Positions 1 through 9,684 are shown, numbered from the stretch's first letter. The stretch is 44,646 nucleotides of DNA from an uncultured Prevotellaceae bacterium (GCA_900321835.1 ONXQ01000001.1:1-44646), one strand, 5' to 3'. A program made the numbers and translations. The notes: generated by a model not told the origin, from the letters alone.

Positions 1-125
1 CCGCCGTAGCCGGGGCCATTGCCCGAACCTGTGTCGCCGGTCACATTCGGAGAATCGGCGCAGATGAAGTGCTGAATCAGCAGTGGGTCGCTGAGGAGGG
101 AGGGCTGTATATAGTCTTTTTTCAT
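1..125 (-). CDS. Short Bacteroidales peptide, partial (3' end outside window)
   Basis: The reading frame starts at an ATG (complement of 123-125) and runs off the window after 41 codons. The peptide begins MKKDYIQPSLLSDPLLIQHF, lacks a signal peptide, and becomes Gly-rich with SPNVTGDTGSGNGPGYGG. This MKKxYxxPxxxx...GDxGxGxGG pattern is one I associate with very short uncharacterised Bacteroidales proteins found beside secreted proteins; that is recall, not a search. It starts 15 bp after the cohesin-like gene and is probably the fourth cistron of the operon read from 9598-9628. No function can be given. Confidence 0.55.
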   Translation of the reverse strand, partial: MKKDYIQPSLLSDPLLIQHFICADSPNVTGDTGSGNGPGYG

Positions 126-140
126 AAGGATCATGTGTGT

Positions 141-1430
141 TTATTGGTTCTTGAAAACTTTTTTGCCTCCCACGATGTAGATGCCGGGGGATAATGAAGA
201 ATCAGAGTTACTTCCATTCTTCATTCTTCCAACACGGCGGCCGGTGAGGTCATAGACGGGGACGTCGTTATTGATTTTTAATTTTTCATTTTTAATTTCA
301 CCGATGCCCGTGGCTTCGTCGGCTGCGTTGAAGTTCATCTTCACGCCGCTGCCGCCCTCGACGACGGTGAGGATGTCGTCGAACTCGAAGTATCCGCGGA
401 AGGCCTTGATGTTGGTCTTGCCGGTGGAGTAGTAGAACTTGTCGTTGCCGATGAAAAGGCAGTTGGCAGGCACTTTCGTGCCGGCGCGGAGGGTGCCGTA
501 GAAGGTGCCATAGACGACGCGGCGACTGCCGGTGCGGCCGTTGTCGAACTCAACAATGGCACCGGCCTCGTCGGGCTCGATGACCGCGGTGGTCTCAAAC
601 TGGGTGATGGGCGACGACACCTTGATGAGATAGGGGATGTTGGCTTCGAATCCCCAGGAGGCGAGGTCGGCATCTTCGAAATTTACGGTGATGTTTGTGC
701 ATTCGTCGGTCACTTCGTCAAACGTTGCCTCATAGTCGGTGAAACTGAACAACTGGACATCGTTGCCGAACACGCGCTTGGTTTCGGCCTCCGTCATGGC
801 GAAGGGCAGGCAGATGGTGCTCCACTCGCCGGCCTTGATGGTGCGCAGCACACGGATGCTCACTGCCTCGCTGCCCGACGATGCCGGCACCGTCGTCGCA
901 TTCTCGTCGAGAACGGTGTAGATGGGTTCGGTGACGGTGATGGTGAAGGGTGCGTCCGAGAGTGTATGGCTTTGGGCCGATGTGTCAGAAATGTAAACGG
1001 TGGAAAGTGATGCATTCAAGGCTTCACCTATTGCCACGGTGTTGTCGGCTTGCAGCATGATGGTCAGCACTTGTCCTTCTGTACCAGGAAATGCAACGGG
1101 AAGGCCTGAACCCTGATAGCCGAGAAACTGATAGGTGTTGTTGCCCTTGTCGGACATGCCTATCGTCAGAGCCACATCGCTGATGCGAGTGCCCTTTTGG
1201 AGAATGAAAGCATTGCTTGCATCCTTTGCGGGTGTAATGCCTTGTGGAAGATTCAGAATAAACTGAATTCCCGTACACTCAATGTCGGTGTTGGTTAGAT
1301 TCACTTCCATCAATGCGGTTCCACCTTTGATAATGGTGACGTTGGATACGCTCATCTCTGCTGCATGGATATTAGCGGAGCATAATATCAGTGACAGCAT
1401 GGTCAAAAACGCTTTTCTTGCTTTTTTCAT
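141..1430 (-). CDS. Secreted protein with N-terminal cohesin-like domain and sorting tail
   Basis: 429 aa with a signal peptide (residues 1-23, cut near NIHA-AEM). Residues about 25-165 look like a cohesin/CBM-fold beta sandwich: SVSNVTIIKGGTALMEVNL, then IQFILNLPQGI, then GQVLTIMLQA, the spacing seen in cohesins (xGxxxxVxVxL, FxLxYDP, GxVxxIxF). This is a fold-level similarity judged by eye. A middle beta region follows (about 190-375). Residues 390-429 form a sorting-type tail (VYDLTGRRV...SPGIYIVGGKKV) as on proteins handled by a type IX-like pathway. The linker before the tail is encoded by AT-rich repeat DNA. It lies 12 bp after a dockerin-bearing gene, so binding between the two products is a reasonable guess. 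Confidence 0.7.
   Translation of the reverse strand: MKKARKAFLTMLSLILCSANIHAAEMSVSNVTIIKGGTALMEVNLTNTDIECTGIQFILNLPQGITPAKDASNAFILQKGTRISDVALTIGMSDKGNNTYQFLGYQGSGLPVAFPGTEGQVLTIMLQADNTVAIGEALNASLSTVYISDTSAQSHTLSDAPFTITVTEPIYTVLDENATTVPASSGSEAVSIRVLRTIKAGEWSTICLPFAMTEAETKRVFGNDVQLFSFTDYEATFDEVTDECTNITVNFEDADLASWGFEANIPYLIKVSSPITQFETTAVIEPDEAGAIVEFDNGRTGSRRVVYGTFYGTLRAGTKVPANCLFIGNDKFYYSTGKTNIKAFRGYFEFDDILTVVEGGSGVKMNFNAADEATGIGEIKNEKLKINNDVPVYDLTGRRVGRMKNGSNSDSSLSPGIYIVGGKKVFKNQ
193..299. repeat. AT-rich repeat DNA inside a coding linker
   Basis: Two low-GC tracts sit inside the gene at 141-1430. At 193-202 and 216-225 there is a perfect 10-bp inverted repeat (AATGAAGAAT / ATTCTTCATT), encoding part of the NGSNSDSSL stretch inside the sorting tail. 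At 271-299 a TTTTTAATTTTTCATTTTTAA tract encodes IKNEKLKINN. Both contrast sharply with the GC-rich flanks and keep the frame open. Confidence 0.6.
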
Positions 1431-1442
1431 TTTATGTGTATT

Positions 1443-3146
1443 TTATTGTGGGTCTAATGAGTTGGTTCGTGGCTTAACACTTTGGCTGAAAATCATGTAG
1501 GAGATTGCCGTGATGTCGGCAACGTTGATGAGACCGTCGTTGTTGGCATCAGCCGCATCGGAATTGAAGGTGGCTGGAGTCGTTCCGAAAATGTGGTAGG
1601 CAATGGCTGTGATGTCGGCTACATTGACCAAACCGTCCATGTTCACGTCGCCGGGAGTGAACGTCATCTCGTAGTCGAGCCTTACGGGGCTGCTGGGCAT
1701 TCCGACAACGCCTTCGCTCTCGAAGAAGATGTCGCGGTCGGCTGTCAGTTCAAACTCGCGGCCGATGCTGTTGTCGAAGAGTTTGAAGGACACGGGGTCG
1801 TCGTCAGTGCAGTCGTAGTGGATGCGGGCAAGGCCCCATTCCGCCTGGTCGAACTCGGCGATGCCCATGCACTCGGTGCCGACGAAGGCGCCGATGGCCA
1901 GGTTGCTGTAGTCGGTCACGGGTTCACCGTTTTTATATACGCGCACATAGGCTGTCATGCCGAACTCCAGGTCGAAGGGGTCCATCAGCCAGGGTCCGCG
2001 GATGACCTTGAGCGTGCCCGCCGTCTTGGTGTTCGTGCCTTTCACGTTCATGCCCTTGGTTTCGGGACCCATCGCAACGAGGTGGATGTCGCCGCCGCTT
2101 TGAGTCAAGTCGGCATCGACGCTGATGTCCATGCAGTTGCTGGTGTTGCCGTTGGCCTTCAGATAGGAGTTGCCGGTAACGTAGATGTCGATGCTGCCGC
2201 CGGTGATGTCGAGGAAACCACCGTTGAGCACAGTTGATTGGTCGGTTTCTTGCTTGGCCTTGATGCCCTTCGAACCGTCAGCGGTGACGATGATGTTGAT
2301 GTTGCCGCCGTTGATGGTGGTTCGGTAGCAGGAGATGAGACCTTCGCTGTCGCGGCCCAAGACGTTGATGTTGATGTCGCCGTCGTTGATGGTGAGGAGG
2401 CTGTCGGCCTTGATGCCGTCCGACTTCTCGGCCGACACGTTGATGCTGATGGCGCCGCCGTTGATGGTGGTGTTGCCGTAGTCGTCGGAGTCGATGCCGT
2501 CGCTGCCAACGTTGGTGATGTTGACCGTGCCGCCGTCCATCTGGAAGTAGTTGTGCTCAGGGGTGGTGATGTTTCCGCGTCCGCAGTGGATGCCGTCGGA
2601 CACGGCTCCAAGCACGTTGATGGTGCCGAGGCTGCTCTTCAACTCAATTTCCTCCTTCGCGCAGATGGCGTGTTTCAGTTTGCCTGTGATGTTGAGCGTG
2701 CCGCCGCCCTTAAACTCAGCGTGTCCTTTGAAGTAGAGCGCACTCTTCTGCGCTCCGAACTCGGAGTCCTTGAGCGTGTTGACGGTGCCTTCCTTGAGGA
2801 CAAGGTCGGTGCGCTTGCCACACTCGACGTCGATGACCGCGCCGCCGTTGGGCTTGGTCAGGTTGACACCTGCCAGTTCGAGAATCATCTTGTACTGGCC
2901 GTTGATGAGGAGTGAACCGTTGGTGGAGGTTCCCGACACGCTGTAGGTGTACTCCGTGGTGGTCGTGGCAGAGGAAATCTGCACGTCGGCCCCGTTGACG
3001 ATGTAAGTCACGTCGGTTATGCTCGCCGGGATGGTGACGGTAGCCGTTGTGCCCTCATAGAAAATCTCAATGGGCTCCGTGGCTGTGTCCTGTGCCTGCA
3101 TGGCTGCGCAGAGTCCGAAGGCGAGTAGGAATAAACTTGTTTTCAT
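1443..3146 (-). CDS. Secreted beta-helix protein (Cthe_2159-like) with C-terminal dockerin
   Basis: 567 aa with signal peptide 1-18 (MKTSLFLLAFGLCAAMQA). Residues about 60-400 contain repeated short strands such as INGGAISINV, INDGDININV, TINGGNINII and GSKGIKAK, resembling the Cthe_2159 (DUF4353) carbohydrate-binding beta-helix family. The last 75 residues form a type I dockerin: two calcium loops, GDVNMDGLVNVADITAIAYH and DANNDGLINVADITAISYMI, with Asp/Asn at the ligand positions and the expected spacing. Dockerins bind cohesins. It replaces the sorting tail present on the neighbouring proteins. The gene is 33 bp after the giant CotH gene and 12 bp before the cohesin-like gene, so it is mid-operon. 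Confidence 0.8.
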   Translation of the reverse strand: MKTSLFLLAFGLCAAMQAQDTATEPIEIFYEGTTATVTIPASITDVTYIVNGADVQISSATTTTEYTYSVSGTSTNGSLLINGQYKMILELAGVNLTKPNGGAVIDVECGKRTDLVLKEGTVNTLKDSEFGAQKSALYFKGHAEFKGGGTLNITGKLKHAICAKEEIELKSSLGTINVLGAVSDGIHCGRGNITTPEHNYFQMDGGTVNITNVGSDGIDSDDYGNTTINGGAISINVSAEKSDGIKADSLLTINDGDININVLGRDSEGLISCYRTTINGGNINIIVTADGSKGIKAKQETDQSTVLNGGFLDITGGSIDIYVTGNSYLKANGNTSNCMDISVDADLTQSGGDIHLVAMGPETKGMNVKGTNTKTAGTLKVIRGPWLMDPFDLEFGMTAYVRVYKNGEPVTDYSNLAIGAFVGTECMGIAEFDQAEWGLARIHYDCTDDDPVSFKLFDNSIGREFELTADRDIFFESEGVVGMPSSPVRLDYEMTFTPGDVNMDGLVNVADITAIAYHIFGTTPATFNSDAADANNDGLINVADITAISYMIFSQSVKPRTNSLDPQ

Positions 3147-3179
3147 TGTCTGTTCTAACAGGGATGAAGGTTTTCGATA

Positions 3180-6100
3180 TTAGGGAATAAGTAGTTTTTC
3201 GCAGGTTCCGTCTGCATACTTGACAAGATAGAGACCCGGAGACAGTGTGGCAGCACGGCTGCCCATCAGGACACCGTCGAGCGAGTAGTAGCCCACCACA
3301 CGATGTTCGCCGCTGTTCTGCGGATTGTCGGCGATAGGCGAGTCGATGCCGGTGGCGTCGTCTGTGTCGAGCGTCAGGGTGAGCAGACGGGGCGACTCCA
3401 TGCTGCCAACGACGTTGGAAGCGAAGGCGTCACTTTCTTCAACGCCGTATTGTGCCCCGTCCAGATTGTCAATAGCGCGGTAGTGGAGACGTTCGCCACC
3501 CTCGCCGTAGAGGGTGAGGAACAGGCGGCGGTCGATGGCCTCGGCCATGCCTCGGCACTCGTCGCCGGCGTATGCCAGAAGGGTGACGCGATCAGCATCA
3601 ACCGGTGTTCCGTCCATCATCAACTGTGCCACCATGCCCATGACGTTGGGGTAGGCATATTTGTTGATGCCGAACTGCTGGTGAAGGGTGTTGTTGGCAC
3701 GGGCACGGCGCTTGCTGAAGTTCACCTGAACGCCTGGGGCATGGAAACGCAGCGTCTTCGCACTCTTGCTCTTGAACATGTAGCCCTTGCCCGTCTCGAG
3801 TTGGGTGAGCGTGCCGGTCCAGTTGCCATTGTTGTAGGTGGCAAAACCGTCTTGTCCAACAATGTGGTCACCGTTCTCCAGCAGGTTGTTGGCCAGTGCT
3901 TCGGCGAGCGACTGGGCGCCTGTCACGGTGTAGCCAATCCAGTTCCAGCCAATCTTCAACTGGACAGGAGTGCCTGTGTTGCACTTCAGTCCCTCGAACT
4001 CGTAAGTGTCGTCCTGCGACATCTTCACTTTGTAGAGGTGACCGGCAGTGAGCGACTGGAGCGCTCCAGTCATGCCATAGACTTGGTCGCGGATGGTTTC
4101 CTGACGTTCGCCGACGATGCGCTCTGCGTAGTCGGAGAGGGCACCTGCGGCAATGGGATTCTGCAGATTGTGTGATGTCCAGTTCCAGCCTTCCACGAGT
4201 TCGAGGCGGAACTTGTTGGCGTCGGGATCCATCAGACAGACGTCGTGGCCTACACACTCGTCGGCTTGGGTGAGCGTGTTGGTCTGGTCGATGGTCGGGC
4301 GTGCCATGCGGTAGAAGTCTCTGCCACCGTCGGGATAGCGGCCCACGGTGTTGTCACCACGATGGGTGACGTAGGTCAAACCGTCGACAAATGCCTGGAA
4401 CTCGGACGGGTGGTTGCTGAAGAATTCGCTGTTGTTGCTGACAAACTCGTCGCTGCTGGTCACGACGACGATGTGGTTGTCGATGTTCTCCAGTTTGAAG
4501 TTGGCATGGAGTTGTGAAACAGGAGCCAGTTCGTCGGCCCAGATGACGATGTGTCCTTTGGCGGGGACAATGGTGTTGACGGGCGAGGTGGACGGAATCT
4601 GGTACTTCAGCGGGTTGTTGATGTCGTTGCTGACAAAGAGGCCAGCCACGTTGATGTCCGACTCGGTCGGGTTGTAAAGTTCAAACCAGTCGTTGCGATT
4701 GAAATATTCGTTGACAAAGACGGTGTTGCCTGCGCTCACTTCGTTGACCTTGATGGGCGTGGCGATGTCGGCAAACAAGTCGTCGGCGTCTTCCAGACGT
4801 TCATAAACGGCAGTCAGCGTGAGGTCGCCCCATGAGTCGATGTTGAACGCTTCGTCCTCAGCAACGACGTATCCTTCCGTGTCTTGCCAACCGCGGAAGA
4901 CGTAGCCTTCGGGGGCGCTGGCGGTAAGGACGGCAGGCGAGAACATGGTGCCGTCGAACTTGGCGGTCGGAATGTCGATGCCGTTGAGGCGGAGTGTCGC
5001 TCCTTCGATGTTGGCACTGAGTTTCACTTCGTGGCGCGTTTTTCCGGTCAGGTTGGCATAGTTCCAGTTCTGCAGACCTGTCATCATGGTGTTGCGGCGA
5101 CTCTCTGTCATCAGGGCACGCATGTAGCCGGCCGTCGGTTCGGTGGAGGCACCTTCGAGGGCGAGGGCCGGTTCCATCTCGGCAGCGATGCGGTCGATGA
5201 TTTCAAGACTGCGTGTGGGCTCGAACACGCTGCCTGCCACAATGCTGTAGGTGTCGATGAACTGCTTGCGGAAGTCGTCGTTGTTGAGCATGTTGAGGAA
5301 GATGCTGACGAGCGGACAACCACTGTTGTTGGTAATGTGTGTGAAGGCGTAGGCATTGAAGCGCAGGGCTTGGTCGATGTCGAAGAGAACAATGTGGAAC
5401 TTTCCGTCGTGTCCCTTGAAGGCCTTACAGTTGTTGCCTGGCCAGTCGTCGCCGCCGAGGAACATCTGGGTGGCCATGTAGTTGATGAACTCGTCCACAT
5501 CGACCATCTCCTTGATCTGGTTGTAGGTGGCTTCGTCGCTTGCGCTGGATGAAAGGTTTTGCCACTGTACGAAGGCTTCGTTGTCGCCGGCATTGACGGT
5601 CACGCCGCCGCCCAGTTCCATCTGGTCCACCTCGTCGGTGTCGATGCCATAGTTGGCGAGCGAGAAGTGCTTGTTGCTCGGTTCGCGCAGGTTGAGCATA
5701 CCCTGGTATTTGCCGTTGATGAAACTGTGGACGGGCATATAGTCCTGACAGTCGAGATAGAAGCCGCTGGAGATGATGATATTCTGCAAGGCAGCATCCT
5801 TGATGCGGCACTGCAGGTCGTTGCCGCCGTTGCGCATCTGCAGCACTTTCTGCTTGATGTAGGGCTTGTTTCCGAAGAACGGATATTCCACATACTTGCG
5901 GCCTTCATAGAGCGAAGAGGCTTTCATCTTGAAGTTGAAGGGGTACCACGAGCGGCTCCATCCGCCGAAGCGCTTCACATTGATTTCCTGGCTGTAGGTT
6001 TCGCTGCCGTCGGCTGATATGTAGTTGAAGGCAGCGGGACGGTCCCATTCCATGTTCCAGTTGCAGCGGAAGCCGATGCCGCTGCCGGCGATGCCCTGTG

Positions 6101-9100
6101 TGCCAGTGGTGAAGATACCCATCTCGTCGCTGAAGAAGTCGTCGGGGTTGCCCACCAGCGAGACGACGGGCAGCATGTAGTTCTTGTCGCGCTGGATGAA
6201 CGACAGCGTCTTCACGGGACTGGGCAACATGCCCGACTTGAAGAGGCGCAGGCGCAGAATGGTGGTTTCGCTGATGTCGAACTGGCCGCCGTTGACACTG
6301 AGTTGGCTCTCTTCGGTCGGCGTTGTGCCGTTGGTCGTGTAGCGGAGTGTGGCACCCTCGGGAATGGTGACGTTGAGAGTGAAACTGCTGTCGAACAGGC
6401 GTGACTCGTAACTTGTCTCCGGTTCAGGAAGGCGTTCGGCTGCGCTGCTGACGTACTCGTCGCTCTCGCTGTTGCTGCGTCCGGGGGTGGGGTAGGCCGT
6501 GAAGGCCCATTCGCTGCCGCCGTCGGTGGTGCGGGCATAGGAAGTGCGGCTCACGCCGGCAGGATAAGCCTGCGAGAGCACAACGGCGTCGCTGCTGTTA
6601 CAGATGCTCAGTGTGCCGCCGTCCATGTCGAGGTGGTCGCCCACGTTGCCGTCGAAGGCGTCTCTGTGGTCAAACCAGATGAGGCCGTAGCCGTGGGGAG
6701 GCACGACGCCGCTGTTGCTGTTGAGGCTGTATTCCTGCGGCTTGACGGTGGGGCGCACCTTCAGTCCGTTGAGGCTCACACCCTGGTCGGTGGGGTTGTA
6801 GAGTTCGACGTAGCCGCCGTAGTTGTTCGACGGATCGACGAACATGTCGAGGTTCGACACCATGATTTCATTGATGATGAGGACCGAGGGGTCGCCGTCG
6901 GCGCTGTTCACCTGGAATTTGACCGATTTGAGGACGGGAGCGTCTTCGCCGCCGTTGGCACGGGCCGTGATGGTGACGTTGCCCGTGGCTTTAGCCTTCA
7001 CCACGCCGTTGGCATCGACGGTGGCGATGCTGTTGTTGCTTGATGTCCACTTGACCGACTTGTCCGATGCGTCTGCCGGCAGCACGGTGGCTGTGAGTTG
7101 GCGCGTCTCGCCCACACAGAGGGTGAGGTCGCCGGCGCTGTCGATGCTGAGGTCTTCGGCATACTGGAAGTCCTGCTTGCCGATGTAGTAGAGGTGCCAG
7201 TTGTCCCACATGCTCCAGTCGTACTTGTAGCCAAAGTCTTTGCGGACACCGATTTTCAGCGTTCCGTCGGTGACGGGCACAACCATCTCGATGGGATATT
7301 TTCCCTCGTTGAAGGCATAGGAGCCGCTGTTCATGTCGTTGGGAATCCAGCCAATCATTTCGTCGGGCAGTTGGTTGACGTTGGCATCGGTCCTGACGAA
7401 GTTGCCGTAGTTGGGGTTCTCGTCGTAGAGACCGTCGAAGATGGAGCGGAGCGGCGTCTCGACGTTGTTGGCATACATCTTGGCGAGGAGTTTCTCGTTG
7501 CCGTCGCGGTGGGTGAGCACGGCGTAGGGGATGGTATAGACGGCGTAGATGTTGTTAGCGTCATTTTCCTGTGAGTTCTGTCCCCATCCGCCTTCGTTGT
7601 ATCCTTTGTGTTCCTCAAGTTTGTAGTCGCCGTAGCGATAGTAGCCCTGTGCGGTGATGCGGTACCATCCGTTGGGCAGGCCGGTGAGGGTTTGGTTGAC
7701 GTCGAACGTGCAGTCGAACTTCTCGGCGCAGGGATTGCTGCCCATGCCGCCGGTGGTCGGTCCGCCGTTCCATCCGCTGCTGCCGTTGCTGTAGTTCGGA
7801 TTGGTGATTCTGCTGGTCAGGTCGATGGGGTTGTCGGGCGAAGCGTTGGCAAACTCGTCGTCGGGCTCGGTCGAGGCGTTGGGGTCGTAGTCGGTGTTGT
7901 CACCCAGCGAGAGCAGGACGAGTTCGAAGTTGTCGAACGTTGTCCAGTCGCATCCGTAATGCTGTTCCTTCTTCACACCGAGGGTGAGCGTGTGGTCGGT
8001 GACGGTGACTTCGACGGTGTTGCCGCTGTAGTAGCCGGCATTGAAGGCCAGTGCGGTTTGCAGTGCGCTGTACGGCAGGTTGGCTCCTTGTGTGGAGGTG
8101 TCTTTCATGCCGTAGGGCAGGTTCGTCTCCGAAGCGATGTTGCGGAGCGAAGTCGATTGGTCGTTGGCGTAGAGTTTGGCATAGAGTTGATTGGTCGTTG
8201 CCCGTGACGAGTTGGCATTTGTGTTGTTCCAATCATTGTTGTTCCAGCGGTAGAAACCCTGGCACGTGAGTTGGTAACGTCCGTTGGGAATGTTGGTCAG
8301 CGTCTGATAGACATTGAAGTTCTTGTTCCAGGCTTCAATGATGGAACCGCCGTTGCCGGTGCTGTTGTCATAGTTGTGTTGGTAGTTGGGGTCACCTTCC
8401 CATCCCGTCTTGGTGTAGTTCTGGTCGATGTGAGCATTGGTGATGAGGAAGGTGGCGTCGGTCTGTGTGCCCGACAGCAGGTTGGCCGTCATCTCGGCGC
8501 GGGTCAGCAGTTCCCATTGGGCTGTCTGCAGAGTGGCATCCTGCGTCACGGCGATTTCGCCTTCGGCGGCGTCGTTGAAGTAGGTGCCGTCCTGCGTCTG
8601 GATGGTGTAGTATCCGTCGGCATTGGCAAGGATGCAGAACGTGTAGTCGTCGGCACCGCTCTCGACATAGTAGCGGCCATGACTCGCGTAGTAGGACCAC
8701 TGATGGCGGCCGTCGGCTTGCAGATAGCCGGAGTCGAGGAAGAAGTTGCCGTCGTTGTCAACGGGGGTGAACGTGGTTTCGATGCCGTGTGCTCCTGTCA
8801 CGATGGCCGTGCCCCACGTGCTTCCGGCTGCGATGAACCGGCCGGTGGCGCGGTTGCGGATGTAGTAGGTGCCGGCGGTGGCAGGGTCGCCCGCTTCGAC
8901 CGTCGGGCCGGTCTCTTCGTAGCGCTCCAGCAGGTAGAGATGGATGTTTTTCCAGGCCACCCAGTTCTGGTGGTCCTGCTGGTTGATGTCGAGGCCGAAA
9001 CTGAGTGTGCCGCTCTCATCGACGTCGAACACGACGCTGGCCGTGTTCAAGCCCCACACCTGCCCGTTGTACGTGCCGCGCGTGTAGGTGACGTCCGACT

Positions 9101-9539
9101 CGTCGGCCACGATGGGCTCCTGCACGTCGTTGGCATTCAGCCAGACGCTGAAGGTGGGGTCGGCATAGCCGTCCTCGGCATAGCAGCGCACCGTCATCTG
9201 GAGTTCGTAGCGTCCGCGCGGCAGGTTGCTGATGGTCTGGTGGCGCACCGACTGTGTGCCGAGCACGCCGTTCCAGTGGTCGATGTGTACCTCCATGATG
9301 GGGGTTGTAAAGTCTGTACCGTCCTTGCTTCCGCGGCCCGACCACGTGTCGCACTGCAGGGTGCCCGAGGCGCTGGCCGGCGTCTTCGTCCAGTTCGACG
9401 CCATCGACTCCGAGTAGTAGGCTCCTGGAATATAAGAGGTGTAGTCCTCCTGTGCGTGTAGCGAGAAGGCACACGACAACAGCAGTGCAAGGGCCATGAG
9501 GCGGCTTGCACGCAGGTTCAGTGTATCTGTTCTATCCAT
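3180..9539 (-). CDS. Giant secreted mosaic protein with CotH kinase and two lamin-tail domains
   Basis: 2119 aa, signal peptide 1-29. Domains in order by eye: a beta-rich module (35-205), a ricin-like module (224-345), two further modules related to the first (365-545, 575-788; each has a LxNxPxGxYxxxxxGxYR stretch), Big_2 Ig-like (795-877), lamin-tail domain (884-1020), chitobiase C-terminal-like YTTNGTTPT (1040-1115), CotH (1120-1495, with GGDDWPGNN at about 1362 and LFDIDQALRF near 1386), an InlB-type repeat (1504-1582), a second lamin-tail domain (1593-1750), two GWNW modules (about 1783 and 1863), and a sorting tail (2080-2119, LSPGLYLVK). CotH proteins are atypical kinases; here the likely site is the cell surface. 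First gene of the operon, with a promoter 59 bp upstream. Substrate unknown. Confidence 0.82.
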   Translation of the reverse strand: MDRTDTLNLRASRLMALALLLSCAFSLHAQEDYTSYIPGAYYSESMASNWTKTPASASGTLQCDTWSGRGSKDGTDFTTPIMEVHIDHWNGVLGTQSVRHQTISNLPRGRYELQMTVRCYAEDGYADPTFSVWLNANDVQEPIVADESDVTYTRGTYNGQVWGLNTASVVFDVDESGTLSFGLDINQQDHQNWVAWKNIHLYLLERYEETGPTVEAGDPATAGTYYIRNRATGRFIAAGSTWGTAIVTGAHGIETTFTPVDNDGNFFLDSGYLQADGRHQWSYYASHGRYYVESGADDYTFCILANADGYYTIQTQDGTYFNDAAEGEIAVTQDATLQTAQWELLTRAEMTANLLSGTQTDATFLITNAHIDQNYTKTGWEGDPNYQHNYDNSTGNGGSIIEAWNKNFNVYQTLTNIPNGRYQLTCQGFYRWNNNDWNNTNANSSRATTNQLYAKLYANDQSTSLRNIASETNLPYGMKDTSTQGANLPYSALQTALAFNAGYYSGNTVEVTVTDHTLTLGVKKEQHYGCDWTTFDNFELVLLSLGDNTDYDPNASTEPDDEFANASPDNPIDLTSRITNPNYSNGSSGWNGGPTTGGMGSNPCAEKFDCTFDVNQTLTGLPNGWYRITAQGYYRYGDYKLEEHKGYNEGGWGQNSQENDANNIYAVYTIPYAVLTHRDGNEKLLAKMYANNVETPLRSIFDGLYDENPNYGNFVRTDANVNQLPDEMIGWIPNDMNSGSYAFNEGKYPIEMVVPVTDGTLKIGVRKDFGYKYDWSMWDNWHLYYIGKQDFQYAEDLSIDSAGDLTLCVGETRQLTATVLPADASDKSVKWTSSNNSIATVDANGVVKAKATGNVTITARANGGEDAPVLKSVKFQVNSADGDPSVLIINEIMVSNLDMFVDPSNNYGGYVELYNPTDQGVSLNGLKVRPTVKPQEYSLNSNSGVVPPHGYGLIWFDHRDAFDGNVGDHLDMDGGTLSICNSSDAVVLSQAYPAGVSRTSYARTTDGGSEWAFTAYPTPGRSNSESDEYVSSAAERLPEPETSYESRLFDSSFTLNVTIPEGATLRYTTNGTTPTEESQLSVNGGQFDISETTILRLRLFKSGMLPSPVKTLSFIQRDKNYMLPVVSLVGNPDDFFSDEMGIFTTGTQGIAGSGIGFRCNWNMEWDRPAAFNYISADGSETYSQEINVKRFGGWSRSWYPFNFKMKASSLYEGRKYVEYPFFGNKPYIKQKVLQMRNGGNDLQCRIKDAALQNIIISSGFYLDCQDYMPVHSFINGKYQGMLNLREPSNKHFSLANYGIDTDEVDQMELGGGVTVNAGDNEAFVQWQNLSSSASDEATYNQIKEMVDVDEFINYMATQMFLGGDDWPGNNCKAFKGHDGKFHIVLFDIDQALRFNAYAFTHITNNSGCPLVSIFLNMLNNDDFRKQFIDTYSIVAGSVFEPTRSLEIIDRIAAEMEPALALEGASTEPTAGYMRALMTESRRNTMMTGLQNWNYANLTGKTRHEVKLSANIEGATLRLNGIDIPTAKFDGTMFSPAVLTASAPEGYVFRGWQDTEGYVVAEDEAFNIDSWGDLTLTAVYERLEDADDLFADIATPIKVNEVSAGNTVFVNEYFNRNDWFELYNPTESDINVAGLFVSNDINNPLKYQIPSTSPVNTIVPAKGHIVIWADELAPVSQLHANFKLENIDNHIVVVTSSDEFVSNNSEFFSNHPSEFQAFVDGLTYVTHRGDNTVGRYPDGGRDFYRMARPTIDQTNTLTQADECVGHDVCLMDPDANKFRLELVEGWNWTSHNLQNPIAAGALSDYAERIVGERQETIRDQVYGMTGALQSLTAGHLYKVKMSQDDTYEFEGLKCNTGTPVQLKIGWNWIGYTVTGAQSLAEALANNLLENGDHIVGQDGFATYNNGNWTGTLTQLETGKGYMFKSKSAKTLRFHAPGVQVNFSKRRARANNTLHQQFGINKYAYPNVMGMVAQLMMDGTPVDADRVTLLAYAGDECRGMAEAIDRRLFLTLYGEGGERLHYRAIDNLDGAQYGVEESDAFASNVVGSMESPRLLTLTLDTDDATGIDSPIADNPQNSGEHRVVGYYSLDGVLMGSRAATLSPGLYLVKYADGTCEKLLIP

Positions 9540-9597
9540 GAGGAAATAGGTGTTTTATTTTAGTCGTACAACTTGTAAAGTTTAGGCTATAATCGTG

Positions 9598-9628
9598 CAA
9601 AATTAACTCTTTCTGCCGAAACAGCCAA
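9598..9628 (-). promoter_or_regulatory. Bacteroidota promoter of the secreted-protein operon
   Basis: On the minus strand there is a -33 TTG (complement of 9626-9628), a 20-bp spacer, and a -7 TAATTTTG (complement of 9598-9605). This matches the Bacteroidota consensus TTG-N19-21-TAnnTTTG. The ATG of the 2119-aa gene follows at 9539, giving a leader of about 50 nt. Confidence 0.75.
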
Positions 9629-9684
9629 ATTTGCAGCACATTAATTGACGAAAGTAAAGAATTTCTGACACATTTTTCCCTGCC

